Shown here: one piece after another, positions 63,366 to 64,000 of the stretch
Layout: every line of letters begins with the position of its first letter
How positions within the stretch are numbered: position 1 is the stretch's first letter
NCBI RefSeq assembly: GCF_002917095.1
Contig: NZ_PQGA01000002.1
Span: 62,001 to 126,000 of the forward strand
Reading direction: 5' to 3'
DNA length: 64,000 nucleotides
Source of the DNA: Paraburkholderia eburnea
Lineage (GTDB): Bacteria > Pseudomonadota > Gammaproteobacteria > Burkholderiales > Burkholderiaceae
Position numbers and translations under genes: made by a program
Notes under the pieces: model-generated
Told to the model about the DNA's origin: nothing
What the model saw: only the letters and a program-made list of their open reading frames with translations
Database searches by the model: none

Positions 63366-64000
63366 GCGCCCCGTGGATCCTGTTGCGCGGTCTCACGCGC
63401 GAGTCGCGCCACTGGGGCGCGTTCGCGCCGCTGCTCGCGCAGCGTTGCGGTGCGGTGCTGCCGGTCGATCTGCCGGGCAACGGTACGCTCGCGCACGTGC
63501 GTTCGCCGCTGGCGGTCGAGGATTACGTGGATGCCGTGCGCGCCGAGGCGCAGCGTCTGGGCGCACGCGGGCCTTACAAGGTGCTGGCGATGTCGCTGGG
63601 CGGTATGGTCGCGACGGCGTGGGCGCAGCGCCATCCCGATGAGATCGCGCAGCTCGTGCTCATCAACACGAGTATGCGGCCCTATAGCCGTTTCTACGAG
63701 CGCCTGCGGCCCGCCGCGTGGCCCGCGCTGCTGTGCGCGGCATGGCATTGGCGCGCGCGCGGCGACGATTGCATCGCCGAGGCGATGATCCATAGCCGCA
63801 CCTGCGCGCGCCGCGACACGCTCGCCGCCGACCTGGCCGCGTGGCGCGCGATCCGTGCGGGTGCGCCGGTGAGCCGCCCCAATGCCATACGTCAGTTGCT
63901 GGCGGCGGCGCGCTACACCGCGCGAGGCGTGCCGCGCTGCCCGACGCTGGTGCTGTCCTCGCAGGCGGATCGACTGGTCGATCCGGCGTGTTCGGCACGC
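63362..64000 (+). CDS. Alpha/beta hydrolase, partial at window edge
   Basis: 213 codons are open to the end of the window; the C-terminus with the catalytic His is missing. Nucleophile S78 in AMSLGGM, oxyanion region near WILLRGLTRESRHW, PVDLPGNG after strand 4, and an acid in SSQADRLVDP. Family of esterases and related hydrolases, substrate unknown. Coupled to the M14-like gene by ATGA. Confidence 0.82.
   Translation, partial: MSAPWILLRGLTRESRHWGAFAPLLAQRCGAVLPVDLPGNGTLAHVRSPLAVEDYVDAVRAEAQRLGARGPYKVLAMSLGGMVATAWAQRHPDEIAQLVLINTSMRPYSRFYERLRPAAWPALLCAAWHWRARGDDCIAEAMIHSRTCARRDTLAADLAAWRAIRAGAPVSRPNAIRQLLAAARYTARGVPRCPTLVLSSQADRLVDPACSAR

Noticed and set aside
1..64000. Possible CRISPR arrays, tRNA or rRNA genes
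   Set aside because: No regularly spaced identical repeats, no cloverleaf-like CCA-adjacent sequence and no rRNA signature were noticed; a dedicated tRNA scan was not possible.

Overview
The window looks like chromosomal DNA of a Burkholderiaceae betaproteobacterium, most likely Paraburkholderia or a close relative. The evidence is the high GC content with strong G/C third-position bias, Burkholderia-type lineage families (DUF4148, DUF2968, a Gram-negative porin of the Burkholderia/Neisseria type), many LysR regulators, a cyo-type quinol oxidase and a split C-P lyase locus. No rRNA, tRNA or CRISPR array was seen.

Layout. 0.4-8.2 kb: an oxalate-type module with formyl-CoA transferase (frc), an FAH-fold hydrolase, a membrane protein, a CbbR-like LysR, an OxlT-like antiporter, a second LysR and a ketopantoate-reductase-like gene. 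8.5-16 kb: DUF2252, LysR, SDR, a small OXLD protein, a sirtuin, a PPOX flavoprotein, a DUF938 methyltransferase and gnd. 16.2-17.0 kb: a secreted DUF4148 protein followed by a ~430-bp C-poor degenerate repeat ending at a plus-strand terminator. 17-25.4 kb: DUF2968, a small unknown, an NlpD-like lipoprotein, threonine aldolase, an MFS pump, glycogen phosphorylase and a small membrane protein. 25.6-29.4 kb: porin, AstE-like deacylase, amino-acid binding protein.

29.9-38.1 kb is a C-P lyase locus: phnG-H-I-J-K-L-M on the minus strand, divergent from phnF-DUF1045-phnN. The matching transporter phnC-D-E lies at 56.2-58.9 kb, followed by an EamA permease. A TCTAGA-centred motif recurs in both phn promoter regions. 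DUF1045 is a 2H-phosphoesterase-like protein translationally coupled to phnN, with no phnP in view; this suggests it handles the cyclic ribose phosphate made by PhnJ.

38.3-51.6 kb: LysR, a MerR/carboxymuconolactone-decarboxylase pair with a textbook MerR promoter, GNAT, a PcaR-like IclR, cyoABCD, pcaF (with a PcaR-type operator), an exported small protein, gabD, gabT and a divergent GabR-type MocR regulator with its palindrome. 53.3-55.2 kb: a long imperfect inverted repeat with an IS256-family element inserted at its edge. 59.5-61.7 kb: an AT-richer type VI secretion remnant (truncated VgrG, exported orphan protein, PAAR). The window ends with an M14-like peptidase and a partial alpha/beta hydrolase.

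All identifications are by reading motifs and family resemblance; no database search was run.
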